Source: Gemmataceae bacterium (GTDB taxonomy: Bacteria > Planctomycetota > Planctomycetia > Gemmatales > Gemmataceae). Taken from it: DNA of 12,412 bases. The stretch is from contig CANLGS010000041.1 in NCBI GenBank assembly GCA_947490035.1, forward strand, positions 1 to 12,412, written 5' to 3'. The translations under genes were made by a program, and so were the position numbers. This document shows, in pieces, positions 1 through 7,164 of the stretch (position 1 is the first letter of the stretch; each line of letters starts with the position of its first letter). The notes beneath the pieces are model-generated. The model was not told the origin of the DNA and ran no database searches. It worked only from the letters and a program-made list of their open reading frames with translations.

Positions 1-46
1 GTTCCAGGCGGGCGAAATCGGTATCCTCGGGCCAGTGGTAAGGCAT
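1..46 (-). CDS. N-terminus of an unidentified protein, cut by the window edge
   Basis: A leftward reading frame opens with ATG (complement of 44-46) and stays open to the left edge, giving 15 residues, MPYHWPEDTDFARLE. A GGAGG Shine-Dalgarno (complement of 55-59) sits 8 nt before the ATG, which is the main support for a real start. Too little is visible to name the family. It is divergent from the isocitrate-dehydrogenase-like remnant at 298-570. Confidence 0.45.
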   Translation of the reverse strand, partial: MPYHWPEDTDFARLE

Positions 47-54
47 GCTGCCGA

Positions 55-59
55 CCTCC
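55..59 (-). promoter_or_regulatory. Ribosome binding site for the left-edge gene
   Basis: On the minus strand the bases read GGAGG, 8 nt upstream of the ATG at position 46. This site is the reason for calling the left-edge partial gene. Confidence 0.4.
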
Positions 60-297
60 ACATTCTGGGTCGCCGCCGGCGATAAGATGATCACGCAAGA
101 GCTTACACCCGCAATACGCTACCTTCTAGCCCTCTCGCGGATCGTTGAATATTAAGCCGGTTTGGATGTTGGTGTTGGCTTGCGTTTTGGGAACCGCGCT
201 CGTTTTGGGATGATGGTGCGCGAGTAACTGCGTCGGGTCGCTCGTTGTAGTCACAAGAGCCGTTCGCGCGGGCGGCACTCACTTCGCCGGAATCGCC

Positions 298-570
298 TTG
301 TGCGCGGAGCAGGTGGCCGGTGCGCCGCTCAAGCTCAAGATGATCTCGAACCGCGGCACCCAGGTGTACCCGGACCGCGGCACCATGATCGACTGCGTGG
401 ACCACTACCGGTGCCGGTTCGTCCAGCGCGACCCGGCCGGCGAGGTCGGCGATGCGGCGCTGCTGGACCTGCTCGCGCGCGTCGCGGGCAAGTACCGCTG
501 GGTCCACGTCGAGAAGTTGCAGGAGTTCGACGGGCAACCGGGCTACACGAAGGCGCAAGGTGAGGACTGA
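298..570 (+). pseudogene. icd: Orphan C-terminal fragment of NADP-dependent isocitrate dehydrogenase
   Basis: The 90 codons (TTG start, TGA stop) resemble the extra C-terminal domain of Thermus/Rickettsia-type NADP-isocitrate dehydrogenases. Recognisable stretches are KLKMISNRGTQVYP near the start, DHYRCRF in the middle, and KYRWVHVEKLQEFDG followed by GYTKAQGED at the very end. The full enzyme is roughly 480-500 residues; the catalytic NADP/isocitrate domain is absent here. The frame is open back to 214, and residues encoded from about 271 (GGTHFAGIALCAEQV) may also belong, but a TGA at 211-213 closes it and the sequence further left is lower in GC and not coding-like. No clear ribosome site precedes the TTG. 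I infer a gene relic left by rearrangement. The family call is from remembered sequence; a small independent ACT-like protein is the alternative. Confidence 0.55.
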
Positions 571-623
571 CACCCCGCGGCGGGCGCCTCGGCGCCTGAC
601 GCTTTACCGACCGGATCCGTAAG

Positions 624-741
624 ATGATCCTGTCCGCACTGCTCGTTAGCCCCGTTCGGTCTCACGGCCCTCGCGGCCCTCGTGGAAGCCGGCCCGGCGC
701 TGGTCGCCGCGGTCCGCGGGGAACGCTCGCCGCCGTATTGA
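624..741 (+). pseudogene. Possible tiny hydrophobic peptide gene with a 1-base frameshift
   Basis: From ATG at 624 the frame reads MILSALLVSP, then loses coding character. If one base of the CCCC run at 650-653 is removed, it continues FGLTALAALVEAGPALVAAV and ends at TGA 739-741, giving 38 residues with two hydrophobic stretches and G/C in most third positions. The TGA lies one base before the GTG start of the ABC exporter, the sort of spacing seen in translationally coupled operon genes. I do not recognise the peptide. It could be a leader or small membrane partner of the exporter, the tail of a lost gene, or a chance frame. As written the sequence is not an intact gene. Confidence 0.25.
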
Positions 742-742
742 C

Positions 743-2962
743 GTGTCGCGACCCGCTCTCCTTCTCACCAGCGAGCCCCGAGTGCCCGACGCGATACCGG
801 ACCCGTTACCCAATCAACCCCTGCCGACGGACCCTGGCTCGCTCGGGGTGCTGGAGTACCTGACGCGGGTGGCGGGTGTTCCGTTCGACCCGACGCGGGC
901 GGCCCAGGCCGCGCGCGCCGCGGCCCGCGAGATCCCGCCGACGCAGGCCCGCGCCGCCCGGCTCCGGCTCGCCCAGGCGGCCGGCGCGCTGGGCGTGCAA
1001 CTCAGCGCCCGGCAACTGTCGGTGCGCGAGGCGCTGGCGTTCGTGGCCCACGACGCGCCGCTCGCGGCGTTCGCCGTCACCCCCGGCGGGTCCGCGCGGT
1101 GGTTCGTTCTGGCTGAGGCGAAGGGGGACGCGGGCCGGCTCAACGACTTCACCGCCGCCGGCAGGTGGCAGACGGCCGACGACCTCGCCGCCGACCTCGG
1201 CGCCGACGGCCCGGACGCGGTGCTCGAATGGCTCCTCGCCCGGCCCGCCGCGCCGATGGCCGATGCCGCGCGGCCCGCGGGCCACGGGCACGGGCACGAC
1301 GGCCACGTTCACCACATGCCGCCGTTCCGCCGGCTGCTCGGGCTGCTCCGCCCGGAACTCGGCGACCTGTGTCTCGTGCTGCTGTTCGCCGTCGGGGTCG
1401 GGGCGTTCACGCTCGCCACGCCGGTGGTCGCGATGGCGGTGGTGAACACCGTGGCGCTCGGGACGCTCGTCCAGCAACTCGTCGTCCTGTGCGTCGCGCT
1501 GTTCGTCGCGCTGTCCGTGGCCGCGGGGCTCACGTTCCTTCAGGGCGTCGTCGTCGAGTTCATCCAGCGGCGGGTGTTCGTGCGCGTCGCGGCGGACCTC
1601 GCGTACCGGCTGCCGCGCGTCGATCTGAAGGCGTTCGACCGGCAGCACGGCCCGGAACTGGTGAACCGGTTCTTCGACGTGCTGACCGTGCAGAAGGCCG
1701 CCGCCACGCTCCTCCTCGACGGCGTCACCATCGCCCTGCAAGTTCTGATCGGCCTCGTACTCCTCGGCTTCTACCACCAGTACCTGCTCGGGTTCGACCT
1801 GTTCCTGATCGGGTCGCTGGTGCTGCTGTTCGCGGTACTCGGCCGGGGCGCGGTGCGGTCCGCGGTGCGCGAGTCCATCGCCAAGTACGCGGTCGCCGGG
1901 TGGATGGAGGAAGTGGCGCGGCACCCGGTCGCGTTCAAGACCGCCGGCGGGCCGCAACTGGCGCTCGAACGGACCGACGCGCTCACCCGCGAGTACCTCC
2001 TGGCGCGGTCCGCGCACTTCCGCATCCTGATGCGGCAGATCGGGTTCGCGCTGGTGCTACAGGTGGTCGCGAACGTCGCGCTGCTGGCGCTCGGCGGAAT
2101 CCTGGTCGGGCGCGGCGAACTCACCCTCGGCGAACTCGTGGCCGCGGAGATCGTCGTGACGCTGGTGGTCGCGACGTTCGCCAAACTGGGCAAGCAGTTG
2201 GAAGCGTACTACGACCTGTTAGCGGCCGTAGACAAACTCGGGCACCTGCTCGACCTGCCGCTGGAGCGCGAAGGCGGGGAGCGGCACCGGGCGCGCACCG
2301 GCGGGGCGGCGGTCGCGGTGCGGGACGTGTCGTTCACCTACGACGGGCAGCACGCCCCGGCCCTGTCCGGGCTGTCGCTCGACCTGAAGCCGGGCGAGCG
2401 GGTCGCCGTCATGGGGCCGAACGGGGCCGGCAAGAGCACCCTCGCGGACCTGATGTTCGGGCTGCGGCTCGCGGATCACGGGTGGATCGAGATCGACGGC
2501 GCCGACCTCCGCACGGTCCAGCTCGACACGCTCCGCGAGCACGTCGCGCTGGTCAAGGCCATTGAGGTGATCGAGGGAACGGTGCTGGACAACGTCCGCG
2601 TCGGGCGCGACGGCATCACCCACGCCGACGCGCGCGAGGCGCTCCGTAAGGTCGGCCTGCTCGACACCGTTCTCGGCCTGCCCGACGGCCTCGACACGCT
2701 CCTGTGGACCGGCGGGTCGCCGCTGTCGCTGGGTCAGGCGAACCGGCTCATGCTCGCGCGGGCCATCGTCGGCCAGCCGCGGCTGCTCGTCCTCGACGAG
2801 GCACTCGATCACATGGACGCCGACATCCGCGACACCGTCATTCCGGCCGTACTCGGGCCGGACGCGCACTGGACGCTGCTCGTCGTCACGCACTCGGAAG
2901 AGGCCGCCGCCCTGTGCGACCGCGTGATCCGGCTGGACCGTGTAACGGGAGGGCACCACTGA
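743..2962 (+). CDS. ABC exporter (type I secretion-like), fused membrane and ATPase domains
   Basis: The 739-residue inner-membrane exporter should power export through the HlyD- and TolC-like products encoded directly downstream. Residues 1-170 have the length and pattern of a C39-like domain without a catalytic Cys. A His-rich linker (H181, 183, 185, 188, 190, 191) precedes the membrane domain at about 200-490. The nucleotide-binding domain runs from about 525 to the end: Walker A GPNGAGKST (558-566), signature LSLGQ (661-665), Walker B LLVLDE ending at D685-E686, and switch H717. The Q-loop position carries Lys605 (VALVKAIEV), and the D-loop reads ALDHMD. The chosen start is GTG 743; a GTG at 782 is possible, and neither has a clear ribosome site. 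The stop overlaps the next ATG by one base. The substrate is unknown. A lipid or multidrug exporter is less likely given the partners. Confidence 0.85.
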   Translation: MSRPALLLTSEPRVPDAIPDPLPNQPLPTDPGSLGVLEYLTRVAGVPFDPTRAAQAARAAAREIPPTQARAARLRLAQAAGALGVQLSARQLSVREALAFVAHDAPLAAFAVTPGGSARWFVLAEAKGDAGRLNDFTAAGRWQTADDLAADLGADGPDAVLEWLLARPAAPMADAARPAGHGHGHDGHVHHMPPFRRLLGLLRPELGDLCLVLLFAVGVGAFTLATPVVAMAVVNTVALGTLVQQLVVLCVALFVALSVAAGLTFLQGVVVEFIQRRVFVRVAADLAYRLPRVDLKAFDRQHGPELVNRFFDVLTVQKAAATLLLDGVTIALQVLIGLVLLGFYHQYLLGFDLFLIGSLVLLFAVLGRGAVRSAVRESIAKYAVAGWMEEVARHPVAFKTAGGPQLALERTDALTREYLLARSAHFRILMRQIGFALVLQVVANVALLALGGILVGRGELTLGELVAAEIVVTLVVATFAKLGKQLEAYYDLLAAVDKLGHLLDLPLEREGGERHRARTGGAAVAVRDVSFTYDGQHAPALSGLSLDLKPGERVAVMGPNGAGKSTLADLMFGLRLADHGWIEIDGADLRTVQLDTLREHVALVKAIEVIEGTVLDNVRVGRDGITHADAREALRKVGLLDTVLGLPDGLDTLLWTGGSPLSLGQANRLMLARAIVGQPRLLVLDEALDHMDADIRDTVIPAVLGPDAHWTLLVVTHSEEAAALCDRVIRLDRVTGGHH
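2947..2953 (+). promoter_or_regulatory. Ribosome binding site setting the HlyD-like start
   Basis: GGGAGGG lies 8 nt before ATG 2962, inside the last codons of the exporter gene. It selects this ATG over the longer open frame that begins at 2704, which overlaps the exporter gene. Confidence 0.65.
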
Positions 2963-4335
2963 TGCAACCGCTCGCGCCCGCACAACCGATGCTGCACGCG
3001 TTACAGCTCGCGCGTACCCCGCGGCTCACGCGCCGCGTCGCGTGGGGGCTGCTCGTCGTGCTGCTCCTCCTCGTGCCCGCGCTCGGGTTCGCGCCCTGGA
3101 CGCAGACCGCTCACGGTACCGGCCGGGCGATCGCGTTCAACCCCGTGCAGCGCCCGCAGTTCGTGATTTCGCCCATCGAGGGGCGGGTCAAGAAGTGGCA
3201 CGTCGTCGAAGGGGACCGGGTGAAGGCCGGGCAACTGCTCGTCGAACTGGTGGACAACGACCCGCTGATCCTGGAGCGCCTCCGCGAGCAGGAGACGCTC
3301 GCGCTCCAGCGGCTCACGCTGGCCGACGGTCGCGTGAACGACCACGAGCGCCGGTTGGAGTTCATCAAGGGCGAGCGCGAGGTACTCATCGCCGAGGCCG
3401 GGTTCCGCGTCGAACAGAACGAGGCGCAGGTGCTGGTGGTGCTGCAAGAGGTGGAGCGCGCGAAGTTCGACCTCAAGCGCGAGGACCTCGCCTACGAGCG
3501 GCTGAACCGGTTGTTCAGTAGCAAGGTCGGCGAGGTGGTGTCGAAAGACTTGGTGGAGGAGGCGGAGCGGAAGCGCGACCTGGCGAAGGCGCAGGTGCCG
3601 CTCGTCGAAGCCCGGCTCAAGTTGGCCGGCAAGACGGTCGAGGGCGCGAAGGCGCAGATGGCGGCGACCGACAAGCGCACCGACGCGATCATCCAGACCG
3701 AGGAGGCGGCGCTGAAATCGGCCCAGAGCGAGCGCGCCTCGGTGCGGCAGCAGTTCAACACCATCAAGACGCAGCTCGAGCGGCAGGAGAACCAGCGGGT
3801 CAGTGCCCCGACCGACGGCGCCATCTTCCGCGTGCTGGCGAACGCCGAGGCCGGCGGGCAACTCGTGCGCGCGGGGGAGCGGCTCGCGGTGCTGGTGCCG
3901 GACATCAAAGCCGGTACAGCCACCTTGACCGCCGACGGGCACCCCGGTATCGTCGCCGAACTCACGATCGACGGGAACGACCTTCCGCTGGTGCGGGCCG
4001 GCGACCGCGTGCTGCTCCAGTTCGAGGGGTGGGCGGCGGTGCAGTTCGCTTCGTACCCGGAGGCGGCGACGGGCACGTTCGAGGGCCGCGTGTACCTCGT
4101 GGACCCGACATCGGACGGGCACGGGAAGTTCCGCATCCTCGTGGAGCCGGCACCTGGGGCGACGTGGCCGGACGAGGCGTTCCTGCGCCAGGGGGTTCGC
4201 GCGCAGGGGTGGGTGATCCTCAACGAGGTGCGGCTCGCCTACGAGGTGTGGCGGCTCCTCAACGGCTTCCCGCCGGCCCGCGAGGTGAAGTCGAAGGAGC
4301 CGCGAGCGCCACTGGGTCCCGTCGAACGCAAGTAG
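2962..4335 (+). CDS. HlyD-type periplasmic adaptor (membrane fusion protein)
   Basis: The 457-residue adaptor bridges the ABC exporter and the outer-membrane channel across the periplasm. A short cytoplasmic N-terminus ends in RRVAWG, followed by one membrane span (about 27-46, LLVVLLLLVPALGFAPW). The first half of the lipoyl/barrel-hybrid domain follows (VISPIEGRV, 68-76, then VVEGDRVKAGQLLVEL). A long charged helical hairpin spans about 105-275, rich in E/K/R/Q with leucine spacing. The second lipoyl half is at 280-315 (VSAPTDGAIFRVL, GERLAVLVP), followed by a beta-barrel portion (IVAELTIDGNDLPLVRAGDRV). Length and domain order fit the family. The start follows a good ribosome site and overlaps the exporter stop (TGATG), indicating translational coupling. 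The tolC-like gene follows after 11 nt. Confidence 0.9.
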   Translation: MQPLAPAQPMLHALQLARTPRLTRRVAWGLLVVLLLLVPALGFAPWTQTAHGTGRAIAFNPVQRPQFVISPIEGRVKKWHVVEGDRVKAGQLLVELVDNDPLILERLREQETLALQRLTLADGRVNDHERRLEFIKGEREVLIAEAGFRVEQNEAQVLVVLQEVERAKFDLKREDLAYERLNRLFSSKVGEVVSKDLVEEAERKRDLAKAQVPLVEARLKLAGKTVEGAKAQMAATDKRTDAIIQTEEAALKSAQSERASVRQQFNTIKTQLERQENQRVSAPTDGAIFRVLANAEAGGQLVRAGERLAVLVPDIKAGTATLTADGHPGIVAELTIDGNDLPLVRAGDRVLLQFEGWAAVQFASYPEAATGTFEGRVYLVDPTSDGHGKFRILVEPAPGATWPDEAFLRQGVRAQGWVILNEVRLAYEVWRLLNGFPPAREVKSKEPRAPLGPVERK

Positions 4336-4346
4336 CAGGGGAACGC

Positions 4347-5990
4347 ATGGGGCGGCGGTCACGGACGGTCTGGGCATTCGCGTGCGGCTGCGCGCTCGCG
4401 GCCGGGTGTGCGACGAAATCGCCGCTGCCGGACGGCGCGTTCGTCCGCGCGCCGGTCGCGGCGCCGCAACTCCCGCCACCTCCCAAGCCCGCGGAACTTC
4501 CCGCGCCGCCCGTTGTTCCCGCGGCCGGGGCGAAACCTGTCGAGACCCGCCCGGGCGACCCTAACGGGCCGCTCGCACTCGGCGAGGTGCTGAACAGCGT
4601 GGAGGCCGCGTTCCCGCTGCTGTACGCGGTCGAGCAGGAGCGCGCGATCGCGGCCGGGCAGCGGCTCGCGGCCGAGGGCGGGTTCGACCCCGTGATCCGC
4701 GCAAGCGGGGTCGATCAGGGCGGCACCTTCTCCAGCACCCGGCTCGACGCGGGCGTGGAACAGGCGACCCCGTTCGGCGGCATCTCCACGTTCGCCGGGT
4801 GGCGCCTCGGCACCGGCAACTTCCCCGTCTACTACGGCGAGCGGAAGACCGGCGACGGCGGCGAGTACCGCGCCGGCGTGAACGTGCCGCTGCTCCAGAA
4901 CCGCGACATCGACCCGCGCCGCGCCCGGCTCCGCGCCGCGCAGATCGGCGAGCGCCTCGCGGACCCGATCGTGCGCCGCGCCCGGCTCGATTTCCAGCGC
5001 GCCGCGGCGCAAGCGTACTGGACCTGGCAGGCGGCCGGGTCACAGTACCGCGTGGCCGACGACCTGGCCCAGTTCGCCCGCGCGCGACAGGCGCTACTCG
5101 ACGAGAGCTTCAAAAATGGGCAGGTGGCGGAAACGGTCCCGGTGCTGAACCGGCGCCTCATCGCGAGCCGTGAGGAAACGGTGCTCGCGGCCGACCGCAC
5201 CCTTCAACAGGCCGCGCTGCGGCTGTCGCTGTACCTGCGCGACCCGGCCGGGAACCCGGTGGTGCCGACGGCCGCACTCCTGCTCCCCTCGTTCCCCGAC
5301 CTCAGTCCGCCCTCGCCCGACGCCGCGCAGCTCCAGTCCGACGTGGCCGTGGCGCTGGCACAACGGCCCGAACTGGTGCGGTTCCAGTTGGAGAAGGAGC
5401 GGCGGGCGGTCGAATTGAAGCTGGCGACCAACCAGCTCTCCCCGGCGCTGAACGTGTACGCGCAGGTGGCGCAGGACGCGGGCGCGGCGAAGAAGACGTT
5501 CACCGGCACCGGGCCGTTCGCGACCGAGCGCACCGCCGCCGAGGGGGGGGTGACGTTCGAGATGCCGCTCCCGTTCCGCAACGCCCGCGGGCTGACCAAC
5601 GTGGCGCAGGCGCAGCTGGCGCAGCTCCTCGCCCAGGAGCGGTTCGCCCGCGACGAGATCACCGCGCAGGTGCAGGACGCGGTGTCGGAACTGGTGTTGA
5701 CCTACCGCCGGGTCGCGAAGGCGCGCGAGGAGCTGAAGCACGCGCTCCGCGTGCTGGAGCTGGAAACCGTATCGTTCAAGGGCGGGCGGACCAGCCTGGT
5801 CGAGTTGAACCTTCAGGAGATCGCGACGGCCGAGGCGCGGGTGAAGGTCGTCGCGGTGCTGGGGGCGTACTTCGGGGCGGTCGCGAACTACCGCGCCGCG
5901 CTCGGCCTCGACGGGCCGGCCGGAGCCGGGGCCGTGCTGCCGCGCACGGAACCCGGTGTCGTTGTGCCGCCGGAGGGAGCCAAACCGTAA
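4347..5990 (+). CDS. TolC-type outer-membrane efflux lipoprotein
   Basis: The 547-residue protein is the outer-membrane exit duct of the operon. Its N-terminus is a short lipoprotein signal: basic MGRRSR, a hydrophobic run, and lipobox LAAGC with the lipidated Cys at 21. A Pro-rich tether follows (about 38-62, QLPPPPKPAELPAPPVVPA). The remainder has the two-fold repeat of outer-membrane efflux proteins: LGEVLNSVEAAFPLLYA opens the first half, and AVALAQRPELVRFQLEKERR opens the second. Long alpha-helical stretches end in ELVLTYRRV and LVELNLQEIATAEARV, where TolC proteins pair with adaptors. AGGGGA precedes ATG 4347 by 4-5 nt. The C-terminus looks natural, so this gene is intact although its last 215 bases overlap an antisense open frame from the broken baseplate J gene. 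A run of eight G at 5543-5550 is in frame here. Confidence 0.88.
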   Translation: MGRRSRTVWAFACGCALAAGCATKSPLPDGAFVRAPVAAPQLPPPPKPAELPAPPVVPAAGAKPVETRPGDPNGPLALGEVLNSVEAAFPLLYAVEQERAIAAGQRLAAEGGFDPVIRASGVDQGGTFSSTRLDAGVEQATPFGGISTFAGWRLGTGNFPVYYGERKTGDGGEYRAGVNVPLLQNRDIDPRRARLRAAQIGERLADPIVRRARLDFQRAAAQAYWTWQAAGSQYRVADDLAQFARARQALLDESFKNGQVAETVPVLNRRLIASREETVLAADRTLQQAALRLSLYLRDPAGNPVVPTAALLLPSFPDLSPPSPDAAQLQSDVAVALAQRPELVRFQLEKERRAVELKLATNQLSPALNVYAQVAQDAGAAKKTFTGTGPFATERTAAEGGVTFEMPLPFRNARGLTNVAQAQLAQLLAQERFARDEITAQVQDAVSELVLTYRRVAKAREELKHALRVLELETVSFKGGRTSLVELNLQEIATAEARVKVVAVLGAYFGAVANYRAALGLDGPAGAGAVLPRTEPGVVVPPEGAKP

Positions 5991-6351
5991 TTTGGATGAC
6001 ACGCTCGTACTCTGGGGCGGCGGGCAGGCCGACGGTTTGGACGAGGGCGTCGCGGAGCGTGTCGCGGTCGGCGTACCCGCACCGCATCCGGGCGCCGGCG
6101 AGGGCCGCCGCCGCCGCCCGCGGCTGGAGGTTCAGCAGTTCGAGGAACTTGATGTAGTTCCGCTCGGGCACGCGGTTCATCTGGTACAGCATCAGCTCGG
6201 TGAACCACGCGAACAGCTCGACGACCGCGGTGCCGGGGTCGGCCGGGTTGAAGTCGGTCCACTCCGGGCAGTACCGGGGGATGCGCAGCCGCGCCTCGCG
6301 GAGCAAGTCCTCGAAGGTGCGGTCGTCCAGGTTCGGCGCTTCGAGCGGCAC
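5776..6351 (-). pseudogene. Truncated baseplate J-like protein (Afp11/Pvc11 type), N-terminus only
   Basis: In contractile injection systems the J-like protein forms the outer wedge of the baseplate. The GTG start (complement of 6349-6351) shares one base with the gp25-like stop (TAGTG). The first 78 residues are a clear family N-terminus: PNLDDRTFEDLL, IPRYCPEWTDFNP, DPGTAVVELFAWFTELMLY, RVPERNYIKFLELL. Homology then stops at LNLQP (near 6120). About 40 residues of unclear origin follow, and from 5990 downwards the frame is only the complement of the tolC-like gene, ending at 5776. The total is 191 residues, against several hundred to over a thousand for the family. It is almost certainly non-functional as a baseplate wedge, and a deletion or rearrangement breakpoint lies between about 5991 and 6120. 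Confidence 0.75.
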
Positions 6352-6758
6352 TAGCTCACGCCCTCGGTCAGGAAGAACGGGTACACCAGGTTGAACAGCG
6401 CGTTGTTCGAGCGCACGCGGTAGTCGATGCGGACGGTCAGGTGGTGGGCGGCCTGCGGGTCGGTCTCGACGCGCACCTCGAGTACGTCGATCCGGTGTTC
6501 CCACTTCACCAGCGACTCGCGCACCCGCACCTGCACGGCCCCGCGCAGAGCCGCGGTGTTCGGCTGGAACACGAGGTCGTGGACGCCGCACCCGAAGTCC
6601 GGGCGCATCACCCGCTCGCCCGGCGCGGTGCTGAGGATCAGGAACAGCGCGTTGCGGATCGCGTCCTCCTGGTCGGTCAGCCGCAGCCGCCCGCCGGTGT
6701 CGGGCCGGACGGGGAACGCCCACCCGCGGCCGAGGAATCCGAGCTTCGTCGTCGCCAC
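6351..6758 (-). CDS. gp25-like baseplate protein (GPW/gp25 family)
   Basis: The 135-residue protein belongs to the GPW/gp25 family, the inner baseplate component (Afp9/Pvc9, T4 gp25) that ties the spike hub to the sheath. Family marks include GRGWAFPV near the N-terminus, TDQEDAIRNALFLIL, and TAPGERVMRPDFGCGVHDLVF at about 45-65, with the Pro-Gly-Glu-Arg signature. The central VRESLVKWEHRIDVLEVRV and a final beta-strand pair complete the fold. Length is normal and the frame intact. The GTG start is supported by GGAGGAGG 5 nt upstream. It is encoded 14 nt after the PAAR gene, and its stop overlaps the J start, so co-transcription with the spike genes is likely. An ATG start is not needed. Confidence 0.88.
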   Translation of the reverse strand: MATTKLGFLGRGWAFPVRPDTGGRLRLTDQEDAIRNALFLILSTAPGERVMRPDFGCGVHDLVFQPNTAALRGAVQVRVRESLVKWEHRIDVLEVRVETDPQAAHHLTVRIDYRVRSNNALFNLVYPFFLTEGVS

Positions 6759-6763
6759 GTCTT

Positions 6764-6771
6764 CCTCCTCC
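6764..6771 (-). promoter_or_regulatory. Strong ribosome binding site for the gp25-like gene
   Basis: On the minus strand the sequence is GGAGGAGG, 5 nt before the GTG at 6758. It fits in the 14-nt gap after the PAAR gene and is the best ribosome site in this locus. It justifies the GTG start. Confidence 0.6.
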
Positions 6772-6772
6772 C

Positions 6773-7156
6773 TCAGCCGATGTTGACCGTGCCGACCGCT
6801 TGAACCGTTCCCACCGGCGTGTTCGCCGGGTCGTCGCAGGTGAGCGCCGGGTCGCCGGAGCGGGCCGCCGCCTTGCCGTTGATGAACACCGTCGCGCTGC
6901 CGACCGACACCTGGGCGCGGTTCAGCGGCGGGATCACGAACGTCCCGCCGGCCGGCAGGTGCGGGATGTTCGTCGCCATGCTCCCGACGGTCGCGGCCGG
7001 CATTCCCATGATCTTCACGTCCGGGCTGAGGCTCGCGTCGAGCGTGCCGTTGAACGGGTGCGGCGCCGGGAACGGCCCCGACGGCGCGGGCGGCTGGATC
7101 AGGTGGGTGTCCACCGCCGTGACGGTGTCGCCCTGCTTCGCGGCCGGCTGTCCCAT
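6773..7156 (-). CDS. PAAR-repeat spike tip protein
   Basis: The 127-residue protein of the PAAR family caps the spike and sharpens the tip (Afp10/Pvc10 role). Visible features are a start MGQPAAKQGDTVTAVDTH, a Pro-rich loop (about 20-34), and repeated short beta segments (VKIMGMPAATVGSMA, AQVSVGSATVFINGKAAAR) ending in SGDPALTCDD, the typical metal-site region with His, Cys and Asp. A VNIG end follows. Frame and length are normal and no effector extension is attached. It starts 8 nt after the gp5-like stop and ends 14 nt before the gp25-like start, matching the usual spike-tip-baseplate order of eCIS loci. Confidence 0.85.
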   Translation of the reverse strand: MGQPAAKQGDTVTAVDTHLIQPPAPSGPFPAPHPFNGTLDASLSPDVKIMGMPAATVGSMATNIPHLPAGGTFVIPPLNRAQVSVGSATVFINGKAAARSGDPALTCDDPANTPVGTVQAVGTVNIG

Positions 7157-7164
7157 CGCGTGCC

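Noticed and set aside
183..210. Two copies of CGTTTTGGGA, 18 bases apart start to start
   Set aside because: Only two short copies, with no gene or element boundary to tie them to; could be chance.
103..573. Minus-strand open frame opposite the isocitrate-dehydrogenase-like fragment
   Set aside because: Composition is that of an antisense shadow, and it extends through non-coding sequence without a ribosome site.
584..597. GGCGCC-TC-GGCGCC hairpin after the isocitrate-dehydrogenase-like fragment
   Set aside because: The loop is too short and no T tract follows; such palindromes are common in this GC-rich sequence, so a terminator call is not supported.
743..1270. Active C39 bacteriocin-processing peptidase at the exporter N-terminus
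   Set aside because: The region has the right size and pattern but no catalytic Cys motif, so at most it is a degenerate C39-like domain.
806..2017. Long minus-strand open frame of 403 codons across the exporter gene
   Set aside because: It is rich in Arg, Glu, Pro and Gly and is the complement of a high-GC gene with clear ABC domains on the plus strand; no domain is visible in it.
3001..4479. Minus-strand open frame of 492 codons opposite the HlyD-like gene
   Set aside because: Low-complexity composition mirroring the adaptor coding strand; no start context or family motif.
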